Assembly: GCA_050014355.1 (NCBI GenBank)
Contig: JBEKDL010000009.1
Span: forward strand, 1 to 39,872
Reading direction: 5' to 3'
From: Fen-1077 sp050014355
GTDB lineage: Bacteria > Chloroflexota > Dehalococcoidia > Dehalococcoidales > RBG-16-60-22
Length of the DNA stretch: 39,872 nucleotides
Below, one piece after another: positions 6,491 through 15,620 of this stretch. The notes beneath the pieces were generated by a model that saw only the letters and a program-made list of their open reading frames with translations, was not told the DNA's origin and ran no database searches. Position numbers and translations under genes: made by a program. Each line of letters starts with the position of its first letter. The stretch's first letter is position 1.

Positions 6491-8653
6491 GTGTTACCAG
6501 GAATTTTTTGGATTGTACCTGCCGCTGGTGTAATCACCATTATCTTCGCTATTTTTCTCATCAATAACGTCATGAAACGCCCCACGGGCACACCTAAAAT
6601 GAAAGAAATTCACGATATTATCTTTCAGGGCGCCTGGGCGTTTCTCAAGCGCCAGTACAGCACCATCGCCATATTTGCAGGGGTTATCGCCATCATCATT
6701 GGCGTGCTGGTCGGCGTGCTGGGCCATACCGGAGTTGAACAGTATGGCTACAGCGGCCTGGACGTAGGCTGGCGGACTGGCGTCGCTTTCCTCGTCGGAG
6801 CTTTCTGCTCCGGTCTGGCCGGCTTTATCGGCATGTACATCGCCGTGAAATCTAACGTGCGCTGTGCCGCTGCCGCCCAGCGGAGCCTTAAAGAAGCCGT
6901 CGAGGTAGCCCTGCGCGGCGGCGCTGTTTCCGGGTTCCTTATCACCGCCTTGAGCCTTATCGGCGTCACGGTAATCTTTTTTGCTTACGGCGGCAATAAT
7001 CATCCTGAAATCGCTCCCCATCTTATCGTCGGTTTCGGTTTCGGCGCCAGCTTCGTGGCGCTTTTTGCACAGCTCGGCGGTGGCATCTATACCAAGGCGG
7101 CTGATGTCGGCGCCGACCTCGTGGGCAAAGTCGAGGCGGGCATTCCGGAAGACGACCCCCGCAACCCCGCCGTCATTGCCGACCTTGTCGGCGATAACGT
7201 GGGCGACTGCGCCGGCCGCGGCGCTGACCTTTTCGAATCGACTGCGGCGGAAAACATAGGCGCGATGATTCTCGGTGTTTTTGCCTATCTTGCCACGAAA
7301 AATATCGCCTGGATATTGTTCCCGCTCTCCGTACGTGGCTTCGGTATGATAGCCAGCATGATTGGACTGCTTTGTGTCAGGGCAAAAGAGTCCGAGAATG
7401 CCATGACCGCCCTCAATCGTGGTTATTTCATTGCTATCGCTCTGTCCGTGGTCGGACTGGCAATAACCGTTCACTACATGCTGGGCAACTGGTGGCTCTT
7501 CGGTGCCGGTGTTGTCGGCATTGTCGCCAGTATCGTTATCATCTTTGTAACGCAGTACTATACGGAGTGGCGTTACCGCCCGGTGCGTGATATTGCGGAA
7601 GCCTCCAAGACCGGACCGGCGACCAATATCATCATGGGCATGTCGGTCGGTTTTTCCACGACCTTCGCTACCGCGCTTGTTATCGGCATTTCCCTGCTGC
7701 TGTCCTACTGGCTGGGCGCCCAGAGCGGCGTCCAGGGCGCCGGCGCTTTCGGCACAGCCGTGGCGACCATGGGTATGCTGATGACCTGCCCTTACGTGCT
7801 TTCCATGGACACGTTCGGCCCGATTACCGATAACGCCAACGGTATTAACGAGATGGCAGGCGCCGGAGAGGAAGTCCGCAAAATAACCGACAGACTGGAT
7901 GCCGTCGGCAACACCACGAAAGCACTCACCAAAGGCTACGCCATGGTCTCTGCCGGTCTCGCCGCTTTCCTGCTCTTCCAGGCTTACCTGGACAGGGTCT
8001 CGCTTATCAAGTTCGGGACCGAAGGTCAATACAATATCGTTAATATCGCTAAAATTGAAGTATTCGTCGGCGCTTTGCTTGCTGCGATGATTGTCTACCT
8101 CTTCAGCGCGTGGGCGATTAAGGCTGTCGGCAAGACCGCCTCTAAAATTATCGAGGAAGTGCGCCGTCAGTTCCGCGCCGACCCGGAAATTCTGAACCCT
8201 AAAGACCCGGCTAACCCCCACAAGCCGGACTACGCCAAGTGTGTGGATATCACCACCCGCGCCGGCCTCCGCGAAATGATTGCCCCCGGATTATTGCCCG
8301 TGCTCGGCCCGATTGTCATCGGGGTGGTTTTCCGCTATCTCTCCAAAGACTATGACGCCGCGATGGTCGTTGCCGCGGTGCTGATGGTGGGCACTATCGG
8401 CGGCATCATGATGGCCTCGTTCATGAACAACGGCGGCGGCGCCTGGGACAATGCCAAGAAGATGATCGAAGACGGCCAGCTCAAGGACGAAAACGGCAAC
8501 GTCCTCGGCAAGAAATCATTTGCTCACCAGGCGGCCGTCGTCGGCGATACTCTGGGCGACCCGCTCAAGGATACCGCCGGGCCCTCGCTCCATGTTCTCG
8601 TGAAACTTCTGGCCACTATCACGCTGGTGATGTGTCCGTTATTTGTACGCTAA
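6491..8653 (+). CDS. hppA: Membrane-bound proton-translocating pyrophosphatase, K+-independent type
   Basis: This integral membrane enzyme couples hydrolysis of pyrophosphate to ion pumping. The signature DVGADLVGKVEAGIPEDDPRNP begins at D205 and is followed by ADLVGDNVGDCAGRGADLFES. The C-terminal GDTLGDPLKDTAGPSL is also present. The 720 residues and many hydrophobic segments fit the usual 15-17 helix topology. The selectivity region reads GNTTKALTKG with K477 and T480; in this family lysine there (instead of alanine) marks K+-independent, proton-pumping enzymes. The start is GTG with AAGGAG four bases upstream. It probably recovers energy from PPi made by acyl-CoA and aminoacyl-tRNA synthetases. 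A strong terminator follows. Confidence 0.95.
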   Translation: MLPGIFWIVPAAGVITIIFAIFLINNVMKRPTGTPKMKEIHDIIFQGAWAFLKRQYSTIAIFAGVIAIIIGVLVGVLGHTGVEQYGYSGLDVGWRTGVAFLVGAFCSGLAGFIGMYIAVKSNVRCAAAAQRSLKEAVEVALRGGAVSGFLITALSLIGVTVIFFAYGGNNHPEIAPHLIVGFGFGASFVALFAQLGGGIYTKAADVGADLVGKVEAGIPEDDPRNPAVIADLVGDNVGDCAGRGADLFESTAAENIGAMILGVFAYLATKNIAWILFPLSVRGFGMIASMIGLLCVRAKESENAMTALNRGYFIAIALSVVGLAITVHYMLGNWWLFGAGVVGIVASIVIIFVTQYYTEWRYRPVRDIAEASKTGPATNIIMGMSVGFSTTFATALVIGISLLLSYWLGAQSGVQGAGAFGTAVATMGMLMTCPYVLSMDTFGPITDNANGINEMAGAGEEVRKITDRLDAVGNTTKALTKGYAMVSAGLAAFLLFQAYLDRVSLIKFGTEGQYNIVNIAKIEVFVGALLAAMIVYLFSAWAIKAVGKTASKIIEEVRRQFRADPEILNPKDPANPHKPDYAKCVDITTRAGLREMIAPGLLPVLGPIVIGVVFRYLSKDYDAAMVVAAVLMVGTIGGIMMASFMNNGGGAWDNAKKMIEDGQLKDENGNVLGKKSFAHQAAVVGDTLGDPLKDTAGPSLHVLVKLLATITLVMCPLFVR

Positions 8654-8675
8654 CCGGGTCCCACGATTAATAGCT

Positions 8676-8712
8676 AAAGGGGCATGATTCTTGAGGTCAT
8701 GCCCCTTTCTTT
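8676..8712 (+). terminator. Intrinsic terminator after hppA
   Basis: AAAGGGGCATGA (8676-8687) pairs perfectly with TCATGCCCCTTT (8697-8708), giving a 12-base-pair stem with a nine-base loop, and CTTT follows. It isolates hppA from the decarboxylase gene. Confidence 0.88.
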
Positions 8713-8744
8713 ATATAATTAAACTAATTAAGGAGGGACTCGCC

Positions 8745-10022
8745 ATGCCGATGTCAAAAGCTTTCCAGGAACGCCTTTTCCCGGCCCTGCCGGGGATAAT
8801 CGAATCTTTCGGCACCCCTTTTCATATCTTTGACGAGCAGGGAATTAAAGATACGGGGGAAAACCTGAAGGCTGTCTTTAAAAATATTTACGGTTTCCGG
8901 GAATATTTCGCGGTCAAGGCTTTGCCTAACCCTTCGATTCTGAAAATCATGCGCGAGCTGGGCTTTGGCGTCGATTGCAGTTCAACGTCGGAGCTGAAAC
9001 TGGCGCGCCGCAACGGGTTTAAGGGTCAGGATATCATGTTTTCCTCGAACAACACCTCCGGTGAACTTTTTAAGCTGGCGCTGGTCGGTGGCGGCTGCAT
9101 CCTCAACCTCGATGACATTTCCATGATAGACAGAGTATCGAAGTTGCCGGAGCTTATCTGTTTCCGGTACAACCCCGGCGAGAGGCGTACAGGCAACCAG
9201 ATAATCGGCAATCCGGTCGAGGCGAAATACGGGTTGCGCCATGACCAGATTGTCGAAGGCTACCGCCGGGCCATCGAGCGCGGGGCCAGGCGCTTTGGAC
9301 TGCACACGATGATTGTCTCCAACCAGCTGGACTACCGCTACATCGTAGAGACCGTGCGCATGCTGCTCGAGGTCATCGAAACGGTTTCCCAAGCGCTGAA
9401 TATCAGGTTTGAGTTTTTCAATATCGGCGGAGGAATAGGCATACCTTACCGCCCTGGAGACACCGGCTTCAACCTGCCAGCTCTGGCAAAACAATCAGGA
9501 AGTCTCCTGCAAAAATTCGAGGAAAAGCGTGGTTACGTACCTAAACTACTTATGGAATGCGGCCGGTACATCACCGGCCCGCACGGCGCCCTGGTGATGA
9601 CGGTTATCAACCGGATGAGCAAGTACCGTGAATATGTCGGCGTTAACGCTTCCACCATGTCCGCCAACCCCCGCCCCGCGATATACGAGACGGCTTATCA
9701 CCATATTACTGTACTTGACCCCGCCGGAAAGCCCCGGCGCGGTAAGGCGGAGGTGGTCGACGTCGTTGGGCCGCTTTGCGAGAACAATGATAAATTCGCT
9801 AAACAGAGGTCTTTGCCAAAATCGGAAATTGGAGATATCATCGTCCAGCACGATACCGGCGCCCACAGCCCGGCGATGAGCGGGAACTATAACGGCTGGC
9901 TGCGCCCGCAGGAGCTGCTTTTACGCGCTGACGGTTCAGTGGAGCTTATCAGGCGCGCCGAAACGATGGACGACCTCTTTGCTACGCTAAATTTCGCGCC
10001 GAAAATACTTAAAAAGGTGTGA
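8745..10022 (+). CDS. PLP-dependent decarboxylase of the diaminopimelate/ornithine decarboxylase (LysA-like) family
   Basis: A fold-type III PLP enzyme of 425 residues. The cofactor lysine is K58 in YFAVKALPNP. The phosphate-binding glycine loop is FNIGGGIGIPY, and MECGRYITGP corresponds to the EPGR region. The partner-subunit cysteine motif appears as VVGPLCENNDKF, followed by SGNYNGWLRPQE. The family's HxGSQ motif is not seen; the aligned segment reads FGLHTMIVSNQLD. So the substrate may be diaminopimelate, ornithine, lysine or another amino acid, and I give no gene symbol. GGAGG lies eight bases before ATG 8745; a longer frame starting at 8691 would begin inside the hppA terminator. It is convergent with the next gene, five bases apart. 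Confidence 0.85.
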   Translation: MPMSKAFQERLFPALPGIIESFGTPFHIFDEQGIKDTGENLKAVFKNIYGFREYFAVKALPNPSILKIMRELGFGVDCSSTSELKLARRNGFKGQDIMFSSNNTSGELFKLALVGGGCILNLDDISMIDRVSKLPELICFRYNPGERRTGNQIIGNPVEAKYGLRHDQIVEGYRRAIERGARRFGLHTMIVSNQLDYRYIVETVRMLLEVIETVSQALNIRFEFFNIGGGIGIPYRPGDTGFNLPALAKQSGSLLQKFEEKRGYVPKLLMECGRYITGPHGALVMTVINRMSKYREYVGVNASTMSANPRPAIYETAYHHITVLDPAGKPRRGKAEVVDVVGPLCENNDKFAKQRSLPKSEIGDIIVQHDTGAHSPAMSGNYNGWLRPQELLLRADGSVELIRRAETMDDLFATLNFAPKILKKV

Positions 10023-10027
10023 TTCCG

Positions 10028-10642
10028 CTACTGGAGAAAGGGGTTGGCGCGCTTTTCTGTGGTAATGAGCGAGTCCGGGCCGTGGCCGGGGTGGACGATA
10101 GTTTCAGGAGGCAAAGTCAGCAGCTTGGTTTTAATCCCGCTGATAAGCGCGTTTCCATCTCCGTCTATCAAATCGTACCGGCCGATGCCGTAGTTGAAAA
10201 GCGTGTCGCCGGTAAAAACGTGCCCTTCTCCCACGATAGAAATCCCGCAGGGCGTGTGTCCCGGCGTATGCAGGACGCTGAAATGCAGGTCGCCGATATC
10301 TATCTTGTCCCCTTCCTTGAGAATGACATCGGGATAGGGGGCGGCCTCGTAAGGCGGCTCGTAGATATAGCTGGGCGATTGCGGCAGGTATTTGGCCATT
10401 TCCGCGTGGGCGGCTACCGCTGCGCCCGTGGCCGCTTTGACCTCCGCCGCCGCGCCCACGTGGTCCGGGTGGCGGTGGGTCAAAACGATGAGTTTAATCT
10501 TGAGCCCCAGCTTCTCAACGACGCGCATAATTTCTTTAGCGTCTGCGCCGGGGTCAATAATCATGCCTTCTTTAGTCTTTTCCGAGCCGACGATATAGCA
10601 GTTGCTGGCAATCGGCCCGACGACGAGCTTTCTTACTATCAA
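10028..10642 (-). CDS. Metallo-beta-lactamase-fold hydrolase, glyoxalase-II-like
   Basis: A 204-residue zinc-type hydrolase. The metal motif THRHPDHVG (HxHxDH), the HTPGHTP histidine, the GDTLF aspartate and the HPGHGPDS histidine are all there in order. Proteins of this size are often called hydroxyacylglutathione hydrolase-like, but the real substrate is usually unknown. The start is a TTG (10640-10642) with a very strong SD (GGAGG, five bases). The protein begins with the family-typical VGPIASNCYIV. It is paralogous to the protein at 25764-26402. No clear terminator lies between it and the convergent decarboxylase. Confidence 0.88.
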   Translation of the reverse strand: MIVRKLVVGPIASNCYIVGSEKTKEGMIIDPGADAKEIMRVVEKLGLKIKLIVLTHRHPDHVGAAAEVKAATGAAVAAHAEMAKYLPQSPSYIYEPPYEAAPYPDVILKEGDKIDIGDLHFSVLHTPGHTPCGISIVGEGHVFTGDTLFNYGIGRYDLIDGDGNALISGIKTKLLTLPPETIVHPGHGPDSLITTEKRANPFLQ

Positions 10643-10791
10643 AACGCCCTCCGAAATCTATCTATAGTATAGCTGAAACTGTAATGTTTTTGCATGTCTG
10701 TTAAGTGGCAAATTAATTGCTGTCACGTATAAAGCCCCACCCCTTAAAAAATTGCTATTTTATTCCTCGTTCCCCCCTTGATATTTGACAC

Positions 10792-10821
10792 TTGATACTT
10801 ATTACTTCATTAGGCTAAACT
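10792..10821 (+). promoter_or_regulatory. Promoter of the DUF1015 gene
   Basis: TTGATA (10792-10797) and TAAACT (10816-10821) are separated by 18 bases. The hexamers are reasonable, and the predicted start near 10828 leaves a leader of about 28 bases. A second TTGACA at 10785-10790 is less well spaced. Confidence 0.5.
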
Positions 10822-10855
10822 GTGAGAAATAAACTGCTTCCGAGAGGTGGCGTTT

Positions 10856-12169
10856 TTGGCCGATGTCCGTCCGTTCCATGGCATACACTACAATCCCTCC
10901 GTGGTGAAAGACCTGGCAACGGTTATCTGCCCGCCGTACGATATCATCTCGATGCCGCAGCAGCTTGAGCTTTACCGGCGGAGCGATTTTAACTTCGTCC
11001 GTATTGAATACGGACGTGAATACCCCCACGATAAAGACACCGAAAACAAATACACCCGGGCCGCGGCCACGTTGGAGAGCTGGCTGAAGCAGCACATACT
11101 CGAAACTGATAAAAGGTCCTGCTTCTATGTCGACGACCACCAGTTCAAGTACCGGGGCAAGACTTTGCGCCGCCGGGGCATCGCCGGCGTGGTCAAGCTG
11201 GAGGAATGGGACAGGATGATTGTCCGCCCGCACGAAGGTACTTTGTCCCGTCCGAAGGGCGACCGCTTGAGCCTGCTCTGGGCGCTCAAGGCCGATACTA
11301 GTCCTATCATGGCGCTTTATGAGGACAGCGCCGGTAAAATAAAATCGGCGCTCGAGGCCGGCATGCGCGGCAAGCCTGCATTTAACATCGGCGCGGTAAA
11401 TGGTGAGAGTCACCGGATGTGGGCCATTTCCGATGAAAAACTAATCGGACAGATAAGCGGCGCCCTGGCTAACCAGCCGCTTTATATCGCCGATGGGCAC
11501 CACCGCTATGAAAGCGCCCTGGCCTACCAGCGCGAAAAAAGGACATCCGTTAAAACGGCGACCCCGGACCAGCCCTTCGACTTCGTCATGATGGCATTGA
11601 TAGATTTCGCCGACCCGGGTCTCATTATCCTGCCGGCCCACCGGATGGTGAGAGGCATAGCCCAGCCCTCCCTGGATAAGTTGGCGGACCGGCTTAAGGC
11701 TATTTTCCAGGTCGAGGAAGTCCAGCCGAATAAAGTAATTAAGCAGGCGCAAATTGACTCATTGTTAACCGAAAAAAACGAAGAGGTTAATCTGCTCCTT
11801 TGCGGGCCCGGCGAAAAGCGCTTTTTCCTCCTGACTTTACGCGATTTCACTCCAGTCAGGCCCATGATGCCGTACTTTCACTCGGAGCTTTACCAGAAGC
11901 TGGATGTCAGCATCGTCGACCATGTTATTCTCGAAGAGCTGCTGGGACTGACCCATGAAGCCGCGGGCACGTATATAGACTATACCAATGACGCCCCGGA
12001 AGCTATCAAGCGCGTCCAGGAGCAGGAATACCAGCTGGCGATAATCGTTAACCCGGTCAGACCCCAGGCCATCAAAGCTATCGCCGACAGCAGTGACCGC
12101 ATGCCCCGCAAGTCGACTTACTTTCACCCTAAAGTGCCGGCGGGCATCGTGATGTACCGACTCGAATAG
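10856..12169 (+). CDS. DUF1015 family protein
   Basis: A cytoplasmic protein of about 437 residues with the hallmark DUF1015 start ADVRPFHGIHYNP, the CPPYDIIS motif near the N-terminus, and the central ADGHHRYESAL motif. The biochemical role of the family is not established to my knowledge. From memory, DUF1015 genes often sit beside serA and a class V aminotransferase in anaerobes, and here both lie 2.4-3.5 kb downstream on the same strand. The TTG at 10856 is chosen because GAGAGGTGG ends five bases before it and because it gives the family-typical M-ADVRPF start. A GTG at 10847 would add three residues but has no SD. Confidence 0.85.
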   Translation: MADVRPFHGIHYNPSVVKDLATVICPPYDIISMPQQLELYRRSDFNFVRIEYGREYPHDKDTENKYTRAAATLESWLKQHILETDKRSCFYVDDHQFKYRGKTLRRRGIAGVVKLEEWDRMIVRPHEGTLSRPKGDRLSLLWALKADTSPIMALYEDSAGKIKSALEAGMRGKPAFNIGAVNGESHRMWAISDEKLIGQISGALANQPLYIADGHHRYESALAYQREKRTSVKTATPDQPFDFVMMALIDFADPGLIILPAHRMVRGIAQPSLDKLADRLKAIFQVEEVQPNKVIKQAQIDSLLTEKNEEVNLLLCGPGEKRFFLLTLRDFTPVRPMMPYFHSELYQKLDVSIVDHVILEELLGLTHEAAGTYIDYTNDAPEAIKRVQEQEYQLAIIVNPVRPQAIKAIADSSDRMPRKSTYFHPKVPAGIVMYRLE

Positions 12170-12205
12170 TCCGGTTGCTTCAACTGGTATCTAATCCCAT
12201 TCCGA

Positions 12206-12235
12206 TTGACGCTTATTTGAGCTTATGAGTATAAT
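12206..12235 (+). promoter_or_regulatory. Promoter of the ribF-tyrS-serA operon
   Basis: TTGACG (12206-12211) and TATAAT (12230-12235) have an 18-base spacer. The predicted start near 12242 gives a leader of about 72 bases before ribF. That is too short for an FMN riboswitch, and no conserved elements of one were seen. Confidence 0.72.
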
Positions 12236-12313
12236 AAACTAACTGATGGGCAATCTCCGGCAGGTTTATATCACACCGTCAGTCGTTATTTCCGGTCTTA
12301 GAGGAGTACAGGC

Positions 12314-13246
12314 GTGCAGGTCAAGGAAGAGCTGGCTGGTATTTCACTGGATAGAGACACGTTGCTGACCATCGGCGTGTTTGACGGTGTGCACCTCGGC
12401 CACCAGCGTCTGATTACCGAGCTAATCAAGCAGGCCCGGCAAAAAAAATTGCTGGCCGGCGTCATCACCTTCCGCCAGCACCCCGAAGACCTTTTCACGG
12501 CGGGGAAAAAGTTGCCATTTCTCACCGATATGAAAACCAGGACCATGCTCCTCAAAGAAGAAGGAGTCGATTTCATCGTTACTCTCTCTTTCAATAAGGA
12601 GCTGGCCGCGCTTAGCGCCCGGCAGTTTATCGAGCTTTTAAAACGACACCTCCGGATGCGCGGCCTGGTCATCGGGGCGGATTTTGCCCTGGGTAAAGGA
12701 AGGGAAGGCGATACCGGCGCCATCCGCCAGCTTGGAAATGAATTGGGCTTCAGCGTCACGGTGGTGCCGCCGCTCGAGATTAACGGTGAGGTAGTCAGCA
12801 GTACCGCTCTAAGGAAAGCCCTCGCCGATGGAAATATTGATAAAATTAAGGAGCTTACCGGCCGTCCTTACAGCCTCCACGGAAAAGTGGTGGAAGGGGC
12901 CGGACGGGGTGAAGGGCTTGGCTTTCCTACCGCGAATATGGACGTGAAGTCCGGGCAGGCCCTTCCGCCCGATGGCGTTTACGTCGGGCTGACGCGCTTT
13001 AACGGCAGGGTCTACCAGTCGATGACGAACATCGGGCGGAACCCGACGTTCGGCGACCCGGAGCGGAGCGTGGAGTCTTACCTCGTCGATTATCACGGCG
13101 ACCTTTACGGCAGGGAAGTCCGGCTGGATATTGTTGCCCGTCTCCGTGACGAAAAGAAATTCGCCAGCGCCGGGGAGCTTAAAAAGCAGATATCTCTGGA
13201 TATAGTAGCGGGGAAAAAGATACTCGATTCGATAGGTGTAAAATAA
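12314..13246 (+). CDS. ribF: Bifunctional riboflavin kinase / FAD synthetase
   Basis: RibF converts riboflavin to FMN and then to FAD, the cofactor needed by ETF and the acyl-CoA dehydrogenases of this window. The N-terminal nucleotidyltransferase has GVFDGVHLGH at residues 22-31. The C-terminal kinase has the PTAN motif in GEGLGFPTANMDV and continues to the end. At 310 residues the length is normal. The start is GTG with GAGGAG eight bases upstream. It is the first gene of an apparent five-gene operon with tyrS (43-base gap), the aminotransferase, serA and the rhodanese. Confidence 0.94.
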   Translation: MQVKEELAGISLDRDTLLTIGVFDGVHLGHQRLITELIKQARQKKLLAGVITFRQHPEDLFTAGKKLPFLTDMKTRTMLLKEEGVDFIVTLSFNKELAALSARQFIELLKRHLRMRGLVIGADFALGKGREGDTGAIRQLGNELGFSVTVVPPLEINGEVVSSTALRKALADGNIDKIKELTGRPYSLHGKVVEGAGRGEGLGFPTANMDVKSGQALPPDGVYVGLTRFNGRVYQSMTNIGRNPTFGDPERSVESYLVDYHGDLYGREVRLDIVARLRDEKKFASAGELKKQISLDIVAGKKILDSIGVK

Positions 13247-13289
13247 ATTTGGGAAAAAGTTGAGTCTTCAATAATAAGGAAGGTTCAAG

Positions 13290-14501
13290 GTGGAATCTGT
13301 AGATAAACAAGTCTCGATTTATATGCAGGGCGCTGAATTTGGCGACCCACAAATACAGGAAATGATGACCCGCGAGTTGAAACAGAGACTGATTGATGCC
13401 AGAGCGGAGGGCCGCCCGCTGCGGGTTTATTGCGGCTATGACGTTACCGCGCCGGACCTTCATCTGGGGCATACCATTACTATGCGTAAGCTACGCCAGT
13501 TCCAGGAATTCGGCCACGATGTTACATTCATTATTGGTACCTTCACCACGTTGATTGGGGACCCCAGTGACCGTGATGAAGCGCGTTCGGAGGCATTGCT
13601 GGAAAAAGTAAAGATAAACGCCAAAACTTATGCCGAGCAGGCGTTTAAAATACTCGACCAGAAGAAGACTAAAGTCCGTTACAATTATGAATGGTTGAGC
13701 AAATTGACCTTTACTGACGTCATCAGGATGGCCTCATGTTTTACCGTCCAGCAGTTTTTAACCCGCGACCGCCTCCGCAACCGTTATGAAAAGAACGACC
13801 CCATCTGGCTGCGCGAGCTGCTCTACCCGCTCGCGCAAGGTTATGACGCCGTATTTTTACAGGCCGACGTGCAGCTGGGCGCTACGGAGCAACTTTTTAA
13901 TTTAATGGCCGGGCGCAGACTTCAGGAGGCCTTCGGGCAAAAGCCGCAGGTATGTATCACTTACCCGGTACTGGTCGGGACCGATGGCGAAAAGAGGATG
14001 TCCAAGAGCACGGGCAACTATATCGGCGTGGCGGAACCGCCGGAACAAATATACGGCAAAGTAATGTCCATCCCCGACGGGCTTATCATCCATTATTTTA
14101 CTCTGTTGACTGATACGCCCGGAGAGGAAATATTAAATTTTAAGAACGCAATCGAAAACCACGCGGAAAACCCCATGGTCCTGAAAAAGCGCCTGGCCGG
14201 GGAAATCGTCACCCAGCTTTACGGGGAAAAAGAAGCGAAGGAAGCCGCGGAACATTTTATCAAGGTAGTCCAGAAAAAAGAGCTCCCGGATGAGATAAAA
14301 GAGTATAAAATAAGCGCTGATACGACTATCAGCCGCTTGCTGGTAGATTCCGGCCTGGCCGCCAGCCGCAGCGAGGCCAACCGCCTCATCTCGCAGGGCG
14401 CGGTCAGCATCAATGGAATTAAAATTATTGACGTAAACCAAAATATCGGTAAAAATGTTATTATAAAAGCAGGCAAGCGGCGTTACCTGAAAACTATTTA
14501 A
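13290..14501 (+). CDS. tyrS: Tyrosyl-tRNA synthetase
   Basis: This class I synthetase charges tRNA-Tyr. The HIGH-type motif is HLGH at residues 58-61, in VTAPDLHLGHT, and the KMSKS-type motif is KRMSKS at 235-240. A C-terminal S4 RNA-binding domain (SRLLVDSGLAASRSEANRLI) ends the 403-residue protein. The start is GTG behind AAGGAAGG. Only 43 bases separate it from ribF, so there is no room for a T-box leader; regulation must come from the ribF promoter or not at all. The next gene starts 27 bases downstream. Confidence 0.95.
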   Translation: MESVDKQVSIYMQGAEFGDPQIQEMMTRELKQRLIDARAEGRPLRVYCGYDVTAPDLHLGHTITMRKLRQFQEFGHDVTFIIGTFTTLIGDPSDRDEARSEALLEKVKINAKTYAEQAFKILDQKKTKVRYNYEWLSKLTFTDVIRMASCFTVQQFLTRDRLRNRYEKNDPIWLRELLYPLAQGYDAVFLQADVQLGATEQLFNLMAGRRLQEAFGQKPQVCITYPVLVGTDGEKRMSKSTGNYIGVAEPPEQIYGKVMSIPDGLIIHYFTLLTDTPGEEILNFKNAIENHAENPMVLKKRLAGEIVTQLYGEKEAKEAAEHFIKVVQKKELPDEIKEYKISADTTISRLLVDSGLAASRSEANRLISQGAVSINGIKIIDVNQNIGKNVIIKAGKRRYLKTI

Positions 14502-14528
14502 ATTAATATAAAATATAAGGAGTAAAGC

Positions 14529-15617
14529 ATGGCACAGTTACGTATCCCGGGCCCTACCCCCTGCCCACCGGAAGTCCTGAAGGCGATGGCGCGCCCCATG
14601 ATTAACCACCGCGGGGCGGAATACCACCAGATGATTGCCGACGTGACGCAGAAAATGAAACAGGTCTTCCAGACCAAGAACGACCTGTATTTGCTGACCG
14701 GCTCGGGTACGGGTGGCCTTGAGGCCGCTGCTGTTAACATGCTTTCCCCCAAAGATAAAGTCCTTTCCGTGTCCATCGGCGTCTTCGGCGACCGCTGGGC
14801 GAATATTGCCAAGACATTCGGCGCCGAAGTGGTCAAACTCGATTTTGAGTGGGGCAAGGCCGCCGACCCCGATGCGGTGAATAAAGCGATTAAGGCCAAT
14901 CCGGACATCAAAGCGGTGCTGGTGACCCATAACGAGACGTCCACCGGCGTCACCAACGACCTGGAAGCCATCAGCAAATTGGTCAAGGGCGCCGGCAAGC
15001 TGCTCCTCGTGGATGCCATCAGCAGCCTTTCGTCCATAGATTTGCCGGTGGACAAGTGGGGCTGTGACGTTGTCGTCACGGGCTCGCAGAAAGGCTGGAT
15101 GGTCCCGCCCGGCATGGCCATGGTCAGCGTCAGCGCGGAGGCCTGGAAGGCTTTTGAAAAGGCCAGGATGCCCCGCTTTTACTGGGACTTCGGCAAGGCC
15201 AAGAGCTATCTCGAAAAAGGTGAAAATCCCTGGACGCCGGTAGTCTCGGTCGTGTTTGCTTTCAGCGTCGCGCTGGATATGCTGCTGAAAGAAGGACTTC
15301 CGAACATCTTCGCCCGGCATGCCCGCATCGCCCGGATGACGCGTGACGGTGTCAAGGCGCTGGGATTGCCTCTTTTCGCCGAGCCGGCACACGCTTCGAA
15401 CACCGTCACCTCCATTTCCATTCCCGCGGGGCTTGACGGCAAAAAGCTGCGACAGCTTTTACAGGCGGATTACGGTATCGTTCTTGCCGGCGGTCAACAG
15501 ACCCTTGATGGCAAGATATTCCGCATCGGTCACATGGGGCTGGTCAGCGAAAAGGATATCAAAGAGCTGCTGACGGCGATGAAGGTAACCCTGCCCAAAG
15601 CCGGCTTCAAAGGATAA
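14529..15617 (+). CDS. Class V aminotransferase, probable phosphoserine (or broad-specificity) aminotransferase
   Basis: A PLP enzyme of 362 residues from the alanine-glyoxylate / serine-pyruvate aminotransferase branch. It opens with RIPGPTPCPPEVL, has LLTGSGTGGLEAA for the cofactor phosphate, the aspartate in LLVDAISSL, and the cofactor lysine in TGSQKGWMVPPG. It is not a classical SerC, but it sits three bases upstream of serA. Similar class V enzymes beside serA are thought to do the second step of serine synthesis in other anaerobes and thermophiles. That function is therefore inferred from context. Alternatives are serine-glyoxylate or aspartate aminotransferase. SD AAGGAG lies six bases before the ATG. 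Confidence 0.85.
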   Translation: MAQLRIPGPTPCPPEVLKAMARPMINHRGAEYHQMIADVTQKMKQVFQTKNDLYLLTGSGTGGLEAAAVNMLSPKDKVLSVSIGVFGDRWANIAKTFGAEVVKLDFEWGKAADPDAVNKAIKANPDIKAVLVTHNETSTGVTNDLEAISKLVKGAGKLLLVDAISSLSSIDLPVDKWGCDVVVTGSQKGWMVPPGMAMVSVSAEAWKAFEKARMPRFYWDFGKAKSYLEKGENPWTPVVSVVFAFSVALDMLLKEGLPNIFARHARIARMTRDGVKALGLPLFAEPAHASNTVTSISIPAGLDGKKLRQLLQADYGIVLAGGQQTLDGKIFRIGHMGLVSEKDIKELLTAMKVTLPKAGFKG

Positions 15618-15620
15618 AAT

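Noticed and set aside
6494..8221. Minus-strand open frame of 575 codons opposite hppA
   Set aside because: It is a shadow of the GC-rich hppA gene, is rich in H, G, N and D without domain features, and has no promoter or SD that fits.
10785..10797. Repeated TTGATA/TTGACA words before the DUF1015 gene as an operator array
   Set aside because: The copies are few and imperfect, and they are explained well enough by promoter -35 boxes.
12242..12313. FMN riboswitch before ribF
   Set aside because: The leader is only about 72 bases long, too short for the six-arm FMN element, and none of its conserved loops was seen.
13247..13289. T-box leader before tyrS
   Set aside because: Only 43 bases lie between ribF and tyrS, far too few for a T-box.
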